Shown: piece by piece, positions 47,493-58,045 of the stretch | Numbering within the stretch: position 1 is the stretch's first letter | Layout of the letters: every line of letters begins with the position of its first letter | Source: Atherinomorus stipes | Taxonomy: Eukaryota > Chordata > Actinopteri > Atheriniformes > Atherinidae | Reading direction: 5' to 3' | Length of the DNA: 64,000 bases | Assembly: GCA_023101725.1 (NCBI GenBank) | Contig: JALJCO010001445.1 | Coordinates: 38,501-102,500, forward strand | Program-made: the position numbers and the translations under genes | Notes under the pieces: model-generated | What the model was told of the DNA's origin: nothing | Databases searched by the model: none | Seen by the model: the letters and a program-made list of their open reading frames with translations, nothing else

Positions 47493-49373
47493 TTAAAGCA
47501 GTGCAATCAGCTGTTGTCTAATCAGTATAGCATTTTGGTGGTGTGGTCCCTGTAGAGCGTCAGCTGGCATGTTCTCTGGGGGTGCTGGGTCTGGCAATGG
47601 AACACCCTCACCCACTGCGATACTATGCAACACACAGCATGCTAAAATAATGTGGCATGCCTTCTCCAGGTGTGTAGAGTAGCTTGTCACCGGCTGTGTC
47701 AAGACACATCCACCTGGCCTTCAAAATGCCAGTAGTGTGCTCCACTACGGAACGGGGGCATGTATGACGCTTGTTGTATGAGTGCTTCTGCCTACTCTGT
47801 GGGTTGAGCAGGGATGTCATGAGCCACGGAGCCAAAGCATATCCCCTTTCACCTGAAGAAAGTGCTGAATTTTGGTCAAATGAAATCAAAGTTTGCAAGG
47901 TGACAGTTACAAGATGACAAGTTACGTACCAATTAGCCAACCATCTCCATGGTCACCTTGAGCGAGATGCGTGCCAACCTCACTATTTTGCAGAGTGAAG
48001 GAGTCGTGCGCTCCCCCGGGCCAATGAGCAACAGGTTGTAGTTTCCATCTGATACTATTTGTACGTTGATGGAGTGATGCTGTTTGCGATTTAGGAAGGG
48101 GAATGGATTTGGAGAGGGCGCTTTGATCCGCACATGTGTACAATCTATTGCTCCTATGACGTTGGGTAGTCCAGCGATGGCATTGAAGTTGCTCTTAAAG
48201 GATAACTTTCTTTTTTTTTTTTCAACCTGGACCTTATTTCTAGGAGTATATATGTGGATTTACTCACCGGTAAAGTTTCTGCATCACTTTGAGTCCTTCG
48301 GATGATATTACGTTAAGTCGGGTTTATAAACCAGTGATCTAAACCAGTTTTTAAGGAAGACTATTGAGAATTTTCAGTTTCCTGGTTGGAAAAAAAAAGA
48401 AAATTAAAAAGAATTGTCAGGTGTATTAACGTAAGAAACTAATAAATGAAATAAGAAGGACATGGAATTCATGATAGTGTGCCTTGAGGACCGGGTGGGA
48501 ATCTTTACTAGACATCCTGTAAAATGGCGATAACAGGGCAGCCACTATATAAGACATTATCTGCAGTAAAACTCCTTGATTTTCACCAACGCTTTCAGTA
48601 GAATGAATGAAGGAATGAGTACTATTGTCCTGTGAGTCCAGATTTAGCAATTTCCGTTTCATTATGGCAGGAACTGCTTCTCCTCAACTTTTCTATGGAA
48701 GCGTTCACAATCTGCGCTTCCGAATAGTACAGCTGAGAGAAGCAGTTCACTGCCCAAACAACTAACAAAAACACAATTTGCGAAACTCTGAACTCACAGG
48801 ACAACAGTACTTTCGTACACTCGTTCATTCGGTCATTCTACTGAAAGCTTTGATGAAAATCAAGGAGTTTTACTGCAGATAATGTCTTTTATAGTGGCTG
48901 CCCTGTTATCGACATTTTACAGGATGTCCAGCAAACAGTGACTTAACATAATATCATCTGAAGGACTCAAAGTGATGCAGAAACTTTACCGGTGAGTAAA
49001 TGCATGTATATACTCCTAGAAATAAGGTCCAGGTTGAAAAAAAAGAAAGTTATCCTTTAATTTGCACTTGTTCAGTGGCGGTGTTTGGGAATTTGATGTA
49101 CCTGGGTGACAATCTGATGAGGGCTTTGAGGACCAAGGGGAGCGCACGACTAATAGAAGACTGGGAGACACCCGACCTGTCTCCTATCTCTCTTTGAAAG
49201 GTTGCGGTGGCGAGGAATCCAATCGTGGTGAGGATCTGAACATGTGGTGGAATTGGATTTGATCGTCTTGTTTGCCTACGGAGTTGTGGCTCTAACAAGT
49301 CACAGATTTGCAGAAGCACTGACCGTGGTAACCTAAATCGCGACAACAACCAGTCATCTGTCTTTGCACTCAT
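47493..49373 (-). pseudogene. PIF/Harbinger (HARBI1-like) transposase, broken
   Basis: Starts at 49373: WLLSRFRLPRSVLLQICDLL, then 'FLATATFQREIGDRSGVSQ', the helix-turn-helix region of HARBI1-like transposases. After the insertion at 48199-49056 it resumes with NVIGAIDCTHVRIKAPSP (first catalytic Asp in AIDCTH), 'NRKQHHSINVQIV', then after a frameshift 'HWPGGAHDSFTLQNSEVG'. A 77-bp GT-AG intron (47929-47853) sits at WLIG/ERGYALAPWLM. The motif usually reads GDSGY; here it is GERGY, so the second acidic residue has become Glu. 'RSVVEHTTGILKARW' keeps the third (Glu). Another frameshift precedes HIILACCVLHSIAV and the stop at 47493. The N-terminus is shorter than usual and abuts a hAT fragment. 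Dead by insertion, two frameshifts and a changed catalytic residue. Confidence 0.9.
48199..49056. mobile_element. TTAA foldback element inserted in the Harbinger transposase
   Basis: TTAA flanks at 48195-48198 and 49057-49060. Ends are AGGATAACTTTC and GAAAGTTATCCT. The inverted repeat is long: 'CAACCTGGACCTTATTTCTA', 'TTACTCACCGGTAAAGTTTC', 'ATCACTTTGAGTCCTTC' on the left recur inverted on the right. A second inverted part ('AAACTCCTTGATTTTCA' / 'TGAAAATCAAGGAGTTT', 'CAGGGCAGCCACTATA' / 'TATAGTGGCTGCCCTG') follows. The whole 858 bp can fold into a hairpin around a core near 48650-48770. It has no coding capacity; Kolobok-like by target and AGG ends. Confidence 0.9.
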
Positions 49374-49376
49374 CTG

Positions 49377-49454
49377 AGTCAGGTGTGTTGAAGTAGGAAT
49401 ATCTTAAAAACCAGCAGGGCAGGGGTCCCTGAGGACCAGGATTGAGAAACACTG
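49377..49454 (-). mobile_element. hAT element end fragment
   Basis: On the minus strand: CAGTGTTTCTCAATCCTGGT, 'CCTCAGGGACCCCTGCCCTG', then 'CTTCAACACACCTGACTCAG'. This is a very common fish hAT end. It stops directly against the first codons of the Harbinger transposase, so one of the two was truncated at this junction. Confidence 0.75.
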
Positions 49455-51253
49455 TAAGCTATCAAAATGGACAGGAAAAATACAGAAAGTGGCATTGTGG
49501 CAGATGCTGATTTTGTCTGGAGAAAACTTTTGACTTATTTTGGTGTGAGGAGGTCATAAATACTTCTGTCAGGCAACAGTTGATAATTAAAGAATACCTT
49601 GTTCTTTGGCAGCAAGCTTTGATCCCATCCCTCTTTTTGCAATCAACTAGATATTGGAGTAAATACTGGACAGTATTTTTTTCTTTTGCCCAGATCCTAC
49701 AGGTGGACAGCTGGGCTCAAAATAAAAGCATTCAGAGTGAGGTGTTTAGGCCCAGCAACAGTAGTGGCAGCAAGCATTAGGCAAAGAACAAGAGCGGGAG
49801 AGAGCAGCTTAAAAAGACCACCCAGATTGGATGGGTATGTTTGATGGGTAGCATGAAATGCTCAAGGCAGATCACATGGGACACAGCACAACAGCTTTTG
49901 TCATATGCCTAATTAGCTTGCAGGTGCCGCTTTACTATAAATGCTGTCAAGTTAAAGTTGTTGGCAAAGGTGGCAAGTGCTGTTTAAGGCAGGTACACAC
50001 TGCAGGAAAATTAGCCCAATTAGCCCAATTGTTGGAGTAACAAAAAACATCACATCCGATCTTCCTGTAGTGTGAGGTAAGTATTTTGTCCGGTCTGATC
50101 CGCTCTGAAGGAGAGATTGTAGAAAATGAAAATGTTTAACATTTGCGACTAGAAATCCTGATCTGTGTGTGTTGTTCCAAAAGGACCCGAACATGCACAG
50201 TATTCACAGCTGTGCAAAATCAAAAGCACTGCTCTCATTGGGAAATCACATGTAGGCTCCCGGAACAACAGCCAATCAAGACACAAGAGCTAACAGCTGA
50301 CTAACAGCTGACTGACGGAAATGGAAGTAAAAACAAAGAGCACACAACTATAGCTCACAGCCCTGCTCTCCAAGCTATCTAATGTTTGTGGTAATTCTTA
50401 TTCACATCCAACTCGCACCATACAGCCCACATCCCCGTTGCCTCCATGACTTTTTCCACAATGTTTTTTTCTATGTTTGCATGTTTTTTTCCACAATGTA
50501 AGAGGCTGAAAGTCTACTACGTTTGTTTACGCTAAAGTGCCATCACCAAAGTCTCGTTTGATATCGTGAGATTTGGGATATTGACAGTAGATGATTCTCT
50601 GCTGACAAATCAGTTAGTGTGGGGTGTGCTCTGTAGTGTACACCCCACACTATATGATCAGAAGAAAGAAATCTTGGTCGATTTGTCTTAATCATCAAGT
50701 GTGCGGTCTCCACATCTGTAAAGGTCTCAGGAATCCTGTAGTGTGTACCCCCCCCCCTTAACTGTATCATATTTGACCAAAATTGATCAAACTGACATCA
50801 GCATCTACATCCTCAAGTTAAACTGAAAAGCTGGCAGATACTTGAGTTAGATGTCATTTGTAGATGTGTTGCTATTGGTTCTGCCTATGAAGAAAAAAGA
50901 TTGGTGGATGGAAATAACTAACACATCACAGTCCGTAAGTACTGGGGAGAAAGACAAATTCAGGGCTTTAATCAAGACACAGTGGATCTGTAAAATGTTT
51001 TCTTCTGCCTTTCTGTCTGAGTTATCTTATATATTTAATCACAACCACAGTTCCTAAAAATGATCAACTTTGACTTTTAGCACAGCAATAATTGTAATTT
51101 CTCATAACTGCAACATTAAAACTCAGTAAATCACTTGGAGAGACACATACACTACACCACATGTTCAAAGATAATAAATGACGAAAAGAAGTGGGGATTA
51201 AGACAAAGTAGTGAATCAGAGCAAAAAAAAAAAAAAAATTCTGTTTCATAAAA
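49455..51253. other. No gene recognised
   Basis: Contains a short inverted repeat 'GTGTGGGGTGTGCTCTGTAG' / 'TGTACACCCCACACTATA' near 50617-50653 and a C9 run near 50749. No coding or repeat family recognised. Confidence 0.5.
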
Positions 51254-51525
51254 CATCCATCCATCCATTTTCCCTACTGTTTATTCCAGTTAAGGGTTAC
51301 AAGAGAACATGACACGATATGAAACGGCATAATACGTTGCGATACAGTACGATGTGATGCACTTTTATTGTCAGACGTTTCTGAAATTTGTTTTGCATCA
51401 CATCAGCCAGATGTTTACACAGGACAATAAACAAACAAATGACATTGAACAAATACAGTTTCAGCTGGAGCCTATCCCAGCAATAAGCAGGCAAGAAGAG
51501 CCAGGGTACACCCCAGACAGGCTGC
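51254..51525 (-). mobile_element. Retroposon tail, antisense, interrupted by a 156-bp block
   Basis: The minus strand carries the same tail family as 55782-55890: '...GGTGTACCCTGGCTCTTCTT', 'GCTGGGATAGGCTCCAGCTG', and after the interruption 'AATAAACAGTAGGG', '(ATGGATGG)n'. Positions 51303-51458 break the consensus. The block contains 'ACTTTTATTGTCAGACG' and degenerate GATAC/GATATG units, like an antisense retroposon 3' end. Confidence 0.6.
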
Positions 51526-52416
51526 CCATTTACCACAGGATCACTTGCGTATATGAGGAAAACTGACAGATCACAAAACTTTGTAGGATTTACTCCTTTG
51601 GGAGCATAAATGTCTGGACAAAAGATTTTTTTCATATATCATCATCATCATGTTTCTTGCATTGCGGGGTTGCATCAAGCCAACCAGATTGACCAATCCT
51701 CTCCAGCCTGGTCTGTCCTGACCAAGGTGTCTGGCTTCTTCCAAGGACACACTATAGGCCATCAGGTCCAGCCAACCTGGATTTCATGCATTGGATGTTC
51801 GGGGGGTAAGTGGCTTGCTGCAATTCAGGATGCGGGGAGTCGTGTTTGCGTCTCGGATCTCCTTGTAGTTTTTTTTTTTTTTATGACAGAATTTTATTGG
51901 GTTTTTAAACAGAGATCCAATGTACACAATCTACCATTTACATTACCATATCAATAATACCTAAATAATGCACAAAAAGAAGGAATAAACAAAACAAAAC
52001 AAAACACAGAAACAACAACCCCCCCCCCAAAAAAAAACATCCATCCATTCTCAGATAAGTCTTCCAAACGATTCTTCCCCCTCCACCCTGACAGTGCACA
52101 CAGGTTCCAGCGGCGCTGCTCTACACATACACATTGCCACTGTGGCTGCAGTCATATCAGTCCCACATAATGATAAATGGTGATACATCAACTGAAGTGA
52201 AAACACAGGGACATGTTTTTCAGATCTCCTTGTTGTAATTACATATAGGTTGAGATATTTCAGAAATGACTGAAGTGCTTTATCAACACACTCTGAGCCA
52301 ATGAGCCACATCAAAACAACTGCTAAGGATTAATACAGCACGTCAATGACCTGAAAAACATTAAGCATTCCAAAAAGAGAAGTATAAACCACAATTCAAT
52401 GACTACATAGCAGCAG
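51526..52416. other. Repeat-derived sequence, not classified
   Basis: Includes T12 followed by 'ATGACAGAATTTTATTGGGT' (51867-51905, a possible antisense 3' end), an AAAACA repeat (51990-52005) and C10A9 (52019-52037). Open frames here have no recognisable domains. Confidence 0.4.
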
Positions 52417-52420
52417 TTAA

Positions 52421-53085
52421 AGGTTGAATATGGAATACGGACAGAACAGCGACATCACGTGTGTCTAGGTTGTAGTTGCAACGGCAGAAAAACAACTCCA
52501 GCCGCTGGGATGCCAGGCTCGCTGCCGATACGCAAGTGACCAACAGTCTGCAGCATGTTCAACAAGTAACGCAGAGGAGTTTATAACCGACAGCTAACGT
52601 TAGCCACATTAGCAAACAAGCTAGCTTACCGATCCAGCAGGAAAGTCGCCATTTCAGTGTTTTACTCCGTGGAAAACGTTTATGTGGGTCCATTTAGTGA
52701 AGTCTTCACCTAAATTTACTCCAGGTTTTGCTCTTCTTGGGTCACTCCTCCTCAGAAACAGATAACAACATCTCCAGGGCTCTGAAGCAGCTGCTTCACT
52801 GGTCGTCTCTACGGTTTTCCCCTGTACAAGCCTGACTATGACCGAAATATTGTTTCCACACAGAGATCGTATTTGGCAACCTGCAATGGCGCCGTGTATT
52901 GGCTTATAGACGTAAATAAAATGCCATTATCGAACCCGTAAAAAATTATTTTATAATTATTTTTAGGCTAAATATAATTTTTCTGGGAAATGTTGTACTT
53001 TCATTCTGTACACCCCCAAACGACCTGTGGAGGTATTATTTTTGAAAAAAATATAGCTTTTAATAAAAATGTTCCATATTCAACC
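52421..53085 (-). mobile_element. TTAA family K2, copy 3 (complete)
   Basis: TTAA at 52417-52420 and 53086-53089. Ends are AGGTTGAATATGGAATACGG and GTTCCATATTCAACC, inverted. The minus strand aligns with copies 1 (29716) and 2 (32575). It is the most complete copy and retains ATGGCGACTTTCCTGCTGGA with TCG/GTAAGC on the minus strand (start at 52652). No open frame of note. Confidence 0.88.
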
Positions 53086-53089
53086 TTAA

Positions 53090-54190
53090 ATGCCATTTCA
53101 TTTAAAAGAAAATCTTCTTGTATATCAAGAAGCCAATTTGTGGTCTTCAAAGACGCCTAATGTTAACATATGTATCCCTGCAGGCACCAAGAACCTTTAC
53201 CACTGGACAGGTATGGAAAACTTTTTTCTTGCTATCAATCAGTTTGCTCTGATGTAACTTGTAAATGTATGTTGTCACTTTTCTGTTCATACACAGCAAA
53301 GGGTATAGAGTCAGCAGCCAACACCAAGATATGTTTGATTAAATGAGTTGTCACAGTGAATTCCCACAAATCTAGTTTTGGTCTCAAGAAGAGACCAAAA
53401 CAAATCTTATACCAGAGCATACCACAACCTAGCCTCAATCAGTTTATTCTGTTTTTACAAATTGAGAGAGAGAGTGCAGGGGAGTGAAAGCTATGTATAA
53501 AAAGATTGAAAACAGAGGACAAATTCAATTTAAGAATGAAAAAGCAGCCTGAGCCCAGATAAACCCCCTCAACTTGTTTTAGATGACCTGACGACTTATC
53601 TTATGAATCACTTTGTTATGTGAAGTCTCACGCGACATTATTTTAAAATAAGATACTAACGATAAGAGTAAACCATGATAAAAGATGGCTGTGTCATGGA
53701 TGTTAGAAGAGGAAAGACAGGCCAGCCAAATCACACAAAAGGTGAAGCTGAATGTTTGTGTGTGAATCACTTCCGTGAAATAAGCCTTTCTTAAGTCAGT
53801 CTAAAGAATGCTAACATCTCCACAAACACCAAAAATACCCCCCTTTTTTTCAGGCATAGTGTGACAACTAGTGCAGAAACACACTGGATTTGATAGATTA
53901 CCCTCTTCTGTAATAGTGATATCTATCACCATTCACTGAAGGAAACCCAGATGGAAAAGGGGGGAAGCCAAAAAGAACTTAGCATGTAAAGAAAAAAGGA
54001 GCATAGACTAAAGAGAAAAGGAATGCAAAGCAAGACAGGAATGTTAAGTCATCAGATGCCAGGCTGTGATAGATGAGGCTGACAACATTTTTGGGGTCTT
54101 TGGTTGTAGAAGGACAAACTATTGGTTTAATAAAAAATATAATGATGCTGTTCACATGCAAAATCTACAGCTCAATACAAAGATGAAGTT
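53090..54190. other. No gene recognised
   Basis: Unique-looking AT-rich sequence; no exon of the TRABD2-like gene identified. Confidence 0.5.
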
Positions 54191-54207
54191 TAAAATGCAA
54201 CTCTTCC

Positions 54208-54404
54208 TGGGGCGGTGATTAGCTCAGTTGGTTGAGCAGCCGCCCCATGAACAGAGGCTACAGCTCCTCAGCGCAGTCGGCCCCGGTTCGATTCCCGGTC
54301 GAGTCCCTTTGCTGCATGTCACTCCCCACTCTCTCTGCCCCTTTCCTGTCCCTATACACTGTCATATAAAGGCCACTAGTGCCCAAAAATCCTTTAAAAA
54401 AAAA
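54208..54404 (+). mobile_element. tRNA-derived SINE with 16-bp target duplication
   Basis: The head carries a tRNA-like A box (TTAGCTCAGTTGG, 54219-54231) and a perfect B box (GGTTCGATTCC, 54285-54295). The body 'CCCTTTGCTGCATGTCACTC' and 'CCCTTTCCTGTCCCTATACA' is that of a common teleost SINE. It ends in A13. The perfect direct repeat AAAATGCAACTCTTCC lies at 54192-54207 and 54405-54420. The long perfect duplication indicates a rather recent L1/L2-type insertion. Confidence 0.93.
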
Positions 54405-54499
54405 AAAATGCAACTCTTCCAAAGATGTGATGACACGACCTGAACTTCAAGTAACTTTGCCATACAACAACACACCGAGACAAAAAGTGTGTCTGTGCA

Positions 54500-55475
54500 G
54501 TTAGAAGTTAATTAGACGTGTATTTACGTAAATATCAGATGTTAAGGGAGCCTCGGCTAAATGCTAATAGCTTTTCAGTTGCGAACCTAGTCGCCATGAT
54601 GTTTCGTCAGTGACATACAGAGTTGCGGTCCGCCCAATGAGTAACATCTATAATCTAAGTCGTGGAAAACATGAAAGATGGCTCCAGAGCTGCTAGATCT
54701 GGTCTGGTTTGTGAGCTGGGATCATCAGCCAGTTCAGAAAAATGTGATAATGCTAAGGACCACACCGAGGGGAATTCAGAACTGTAAGGGAGTGACCCGG
54801 AACAACACAAACAGACCCACAACTCATAAGGAGCTTCACCAGTTTGATAGAGCCAGGCGTGACAGACACGAGGCACTCCTTCCCTGCATAAACTCGCGGC
54901 TAACGCGGGGAAATAACTAGCCTTTAAAAAATGAGAAGATGACAACTTACATGGTTCCAGTCGAGTTTCAAATAGTTCCCGTTTATAAGGATGAGGATGG
55001 AGGGAAGTATGCATGTTTGGAAGCAGCTGGAGGAGATCTGATGACCTGAGACGTCCTCATATAACCGAGCTGCAGCTGTCTGCCAATACAGTAGCTGTAT
55101 GACCGATGTGATGAAGCCACAATGGTTGAAAAAGAATATTCCAGAGGACACGATTGCAGTTTCATTGTGTCAGAAGTCTCAACACGTTGGTACCTGAAGC
55201 TCCAGTAAACAGATGCTGTAGACAGGAGAGACAGCAGATGGGCTCCTACTGCTGTATACTGTTTCCCTGTGAGTCCGACTCCGACCTGCTTCTTTATCCT
55301 CTTCAAAATAAAATTCTAAATCTGTAGGAAACCTAAATAAATTAACGCTGTAATCATCATAACTCATCTATACAGCTGCTCTTGTTTCTGTTACATAGAT
55401 CATCATGAAGAACGTTTTGGTCGATAAAACATGGCAAAAAATGTCAAAAACGTGTCATCAGCACTTTAAGGCTTT
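54500..55475. mobile_element. Probable DNA-element remnant, one end visible
   Basis: A 1-kb block, CpG-richer than its neighbours, ends '...AACGTTTTGGTCGATAAAAC', 'AAAAACGTGTCATCAGCACT' followed by TTAA (55464-55467), a pattern seen at fish TTAA elements. It contains ATGGCTCCAGAGCTGCTAGA (54677) and a minus-strand 107-codon frame. None of the frames has a recognised domain. The left end is not defined. Confidence 0.4.
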
Positions 55476-55781
55476 GAATCTGTATAAATAGCTAGCCATG
55501 GAAATGTGTATTTCTGAGCACACAATATCTAAATAAATCCAGTTTCAGAAAAATTAAGATTAAAATTCTTTTTAAATGCATAAATGTGAAATGTAGCATC
55601 CTTGATAACTGTAGGAGAGTTGCAGTAAAGAAGGGGAAGGTCTGTTTATGTGTATTGAGTACTCCTGGCAAAGAAATGCTGAATCAACACAAAATGTTCT
55701 TTTTTTTTTTTTTTTTTTGGTTTAAACAAACGAACTAACAAAAAAAAAAAATTATTTAATCATGTAACAGTCTGTCTTTGT

Positions 55782-55890
55782 GGCGACCTGTCCAGGGTGT
55801 ACCCCGCCTCTTGCCTGATAATAGCTGGGATAGGCTCCAGCAACCCCCACGACCCTAAACTGGATAAGCGGTACAGAAAATGACTGACTG
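55782..55890 (+). mobile_element. 5'-truncated retroposon tail with 15-bp target duplication
   Basis: 'GGCGACCTGTCCAGGGTGTA', 'TAGCTGGGATAGGCTCCAGC', 'GGATAAGCGGTACAGAAAAT', then (GACT)n. Flanked by perfect ACAGTCTGTCTTTGT at 55767-55781 and 55891-55905. This is the widely shared 3' tail of a fish LINE (L2/CR1-like) and its SINE partners. Only 109 bp inserted, typical of severe 5' truncation during target-primed reverse transcription. Confidence 0.88.
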
Positions 55891-56600
55891 ACAGTCTGTC
55901 TTTGTAAAACATTGTGTTTTTTTTTTGCCTTTTCCAGAAGAAGTAGAGGAAAAATATTGAATCACTCAGCTGTGTCTCAACATTAATCAAATCACTTTGG
56001 AATCTGAATATCAAAGGGCACATTCACACCAGCCTTTTTTAATATGAATCAGGGTCTGTTTGCCTGAAAAATCCGCTTTATTTGAGGTATTGTGAATGCG
56101 CAAACAGACTTTGATTCTGACTAAAGAACGGACTCGGTCTGCCTACAAACGCAGGTCTCGGTCCGCTTCAAGCAAACCAAAGGCAGGACGCGGACTACAA
56201 CTACTGCTTCCTGCATTTGGTATTGTATTGTGGGTTAATAATATGGTTTTTATTATAAATGTAGGGTACTGTTGGTAAACGCTACCAGAACAAACGTGTA
56301 GAACTTCTTTACAAATGGCTCATGGTCAAACGTGGAGCGACAACGAAGTGAAAGTTTTAACTGATATATGGTCAGAAGAAAACATCCCAATTCCTAGTAA
56401 GTACTCACAGAAATAATGCAGTTTTTAAAGTAATTAGCTGTGAAATGGAGGCTCTGCAATATGCCCGCACAGTAGACCAGTGCCGCACTAAAGTAAAAAA
56501 AAAAAAAACAAAACAAGTCAACAGTATATAAAAATATGTGATGTGCTTGGAATAAGTGGCAGCTCAGCGACGAGACTTGACGAGGCTCATTTGGCCAAAG

Positions 56601-56824
56601 CAGGGGTGCCCAAGTCCGGTCCTCGAGAGCTGCTATCCTTAAATTTTAGAGCATACAGTACCCTCTCCAACACACCTGAATCAAATGGTTAATCACCCCC
56701 ATGCATGTCATTCAGCTCTTCTGAGGCCTGGCAATGAGCCATTCATTTGATTCAGGTGTGTTGGAGAAGGGATGCAGCCAAAATGTGCAGGATAGCAGCT
56801 CTCGAGGACTGGACTGCACCCCTG
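56601..56824. mobile_element. Complete hAT MITE (224 bp)
   Basis: The ends CAGGGGTGCCCAAGTCCGGT and ACTGGACTGCACCCCTG are inverted. The inverted arms continue inward for about 40 bp (TCCTCGAGAGCTGCTATCCT / AGGATAGCAGCTCTCGAGGA), and a second inverted pair, CCAACACACCTGAATCAAAT / ATTTGATTCAGGTGTGTTGG, lies further in, so nearly the whole element folds. Flanks GGCCAAAG (56593-56600) and GGCTAAAG (56825-56832) are an 8-bp duplication with one mismatch. Confidence 0.93.
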
Positions 56825-57301
56825 GGCTAAAGTGCTGCGTGAAAGTTATCTGGGTCCGGGAGATCACCCCCACCTACCAACTGAGCCGAGCCCCCAATAA
56901 AACCGAGTCTAGTGGACTATCCTGCACAATAAACACCTGCACAGGTCCAAATTTGCAAATGACTATGCAAACATGGCCATGAGATGAGTTCAACCAGTTC
57001 AAGAGAACAAGTGAGGGTGGCTGAAGATGCTGTCTGATTAATGATGTGGAGCTGATGCCAGGGGAAACAGCAACCATTGCCTCAACAGTATACACAGGTG
57101 GGCAAAATTTTTTAGACTTTCCTAATTCTAACAATGGATCATATTTGTGGTGATACTAAACCTAGTTTTTAGGAAAAGGTGGCACATCTCCATGAGGAGA
57201 CAAGGTTAAATTTTGTTTTAAGGAAAGACAAATGAACTCAATGTCTCAATGTCAATCTGACTTAAAATTTCTGGTGGGAACTGAAACAAATGGTCAATAA
57301 C

Positions 57302-57677
57302 TAAGGCTGCAACGATTAGTCGATTAATCAACTAATTTTTGACTATCAAAATAGTCAGTGACTAATTTCATAATCGACTAATCGTTTATTGTTTATAAGC
57401 TTTGTTTTTATTCTCAAAATTACCACTGTACCTTCCCCTGCTGTGTCTGCCTTTCTGTCTGGTCATCTTTTCTTGAGTAGTTTATTGACATAAATAAACA
57501 CACACTACCAGTCAAAAGTTTGGACAGGTTTTCCCGTTAGATTCAACCAGAAAGTGTACAAAATTTTGACTGGTACTGTAAATATGCTGCAATTTTTGCA
57601 TGATCCGATTAGTCGACTAATCGACGAAATAATCTGTGACTAATCAATTATCAAAATAATTGATTGCGACAGCCCTA
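57302..57677. mobile_element. hAT MITE (TAAGGCTGCAACGATTAGTC family)
   Basis: Ends TAAGGCTGCAACGATTAG and ATTGATTGCGACAGCCCTA are inverted. Flanks TCAATAAC (57294-57301) and TCAACAAC (57678-57685) form an 8-bp duplication with one mismatch. Inner arms 'GATTAGTCGATTAATCAACT' and 'CGATTAGTCGACTAATCGAC' are the familiar fish and amphibian motif. A second, smaller element interrupts it (57503-57578). Confidence 0.92.
57503..57578. mobile_element. Tc1-type MITE nested in the hAT MITE
   Basis: CACTACCAGTCAAAAGTTTG and CAAAATTTTGACTGGTACTG form inverted ends of a 76-bp unit; the right flank is TA. The 'ACCAGTCAAAAGTTTGGACA' end is that of a common vertebrate Tc1 family. The left TA has been lost to mutation. 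Confidence 0.75.
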
Positions 57678-57884
57678 TCAACAACAAGACTTATTCTGCA
57701 AAACTGATCTGTCAATGGCTTTACATGAACAGAATCTGCCTGATGAAGAATTTTGGTATTCAGCGGTGAAGTCAATCCCTAAAGGAATTCAAGCAGCAAT
57801 AAAAGCCAGAGGAAGAATATGAACTTTTCCTCCAAATGAATCCGTAATCTTTTTTTCTCTTAATTTTGCAATTGATATATAGAT

Positions 57885-58045
57885 AGTAGCGCAGACCTCC
57901 GCCAAGGAGCTCAGTCACCCCTCCGATATGGACCTGTTGTACAATGATGAAAAAATCCAAATCTGTTCATAACTTTTTGAGTTATTTAGCTAACTGACAA
58001 GCAGACAAAGAAACGCTGGCAATTACATTACCTCCTTGGCTGAGT
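57885..58045. repeat. Teleost repeat, CCTCCGCCAAGGAG type, short copy
   Basis: Starts 'GCGCAGACCTCCGCCAAGGA' and ends 'AATTACATTACCTCCTTGGC'. The right part matches window positions 100-147. The same near-palindrome stands at both ends in inverse orientation. Confidence 0.6.
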
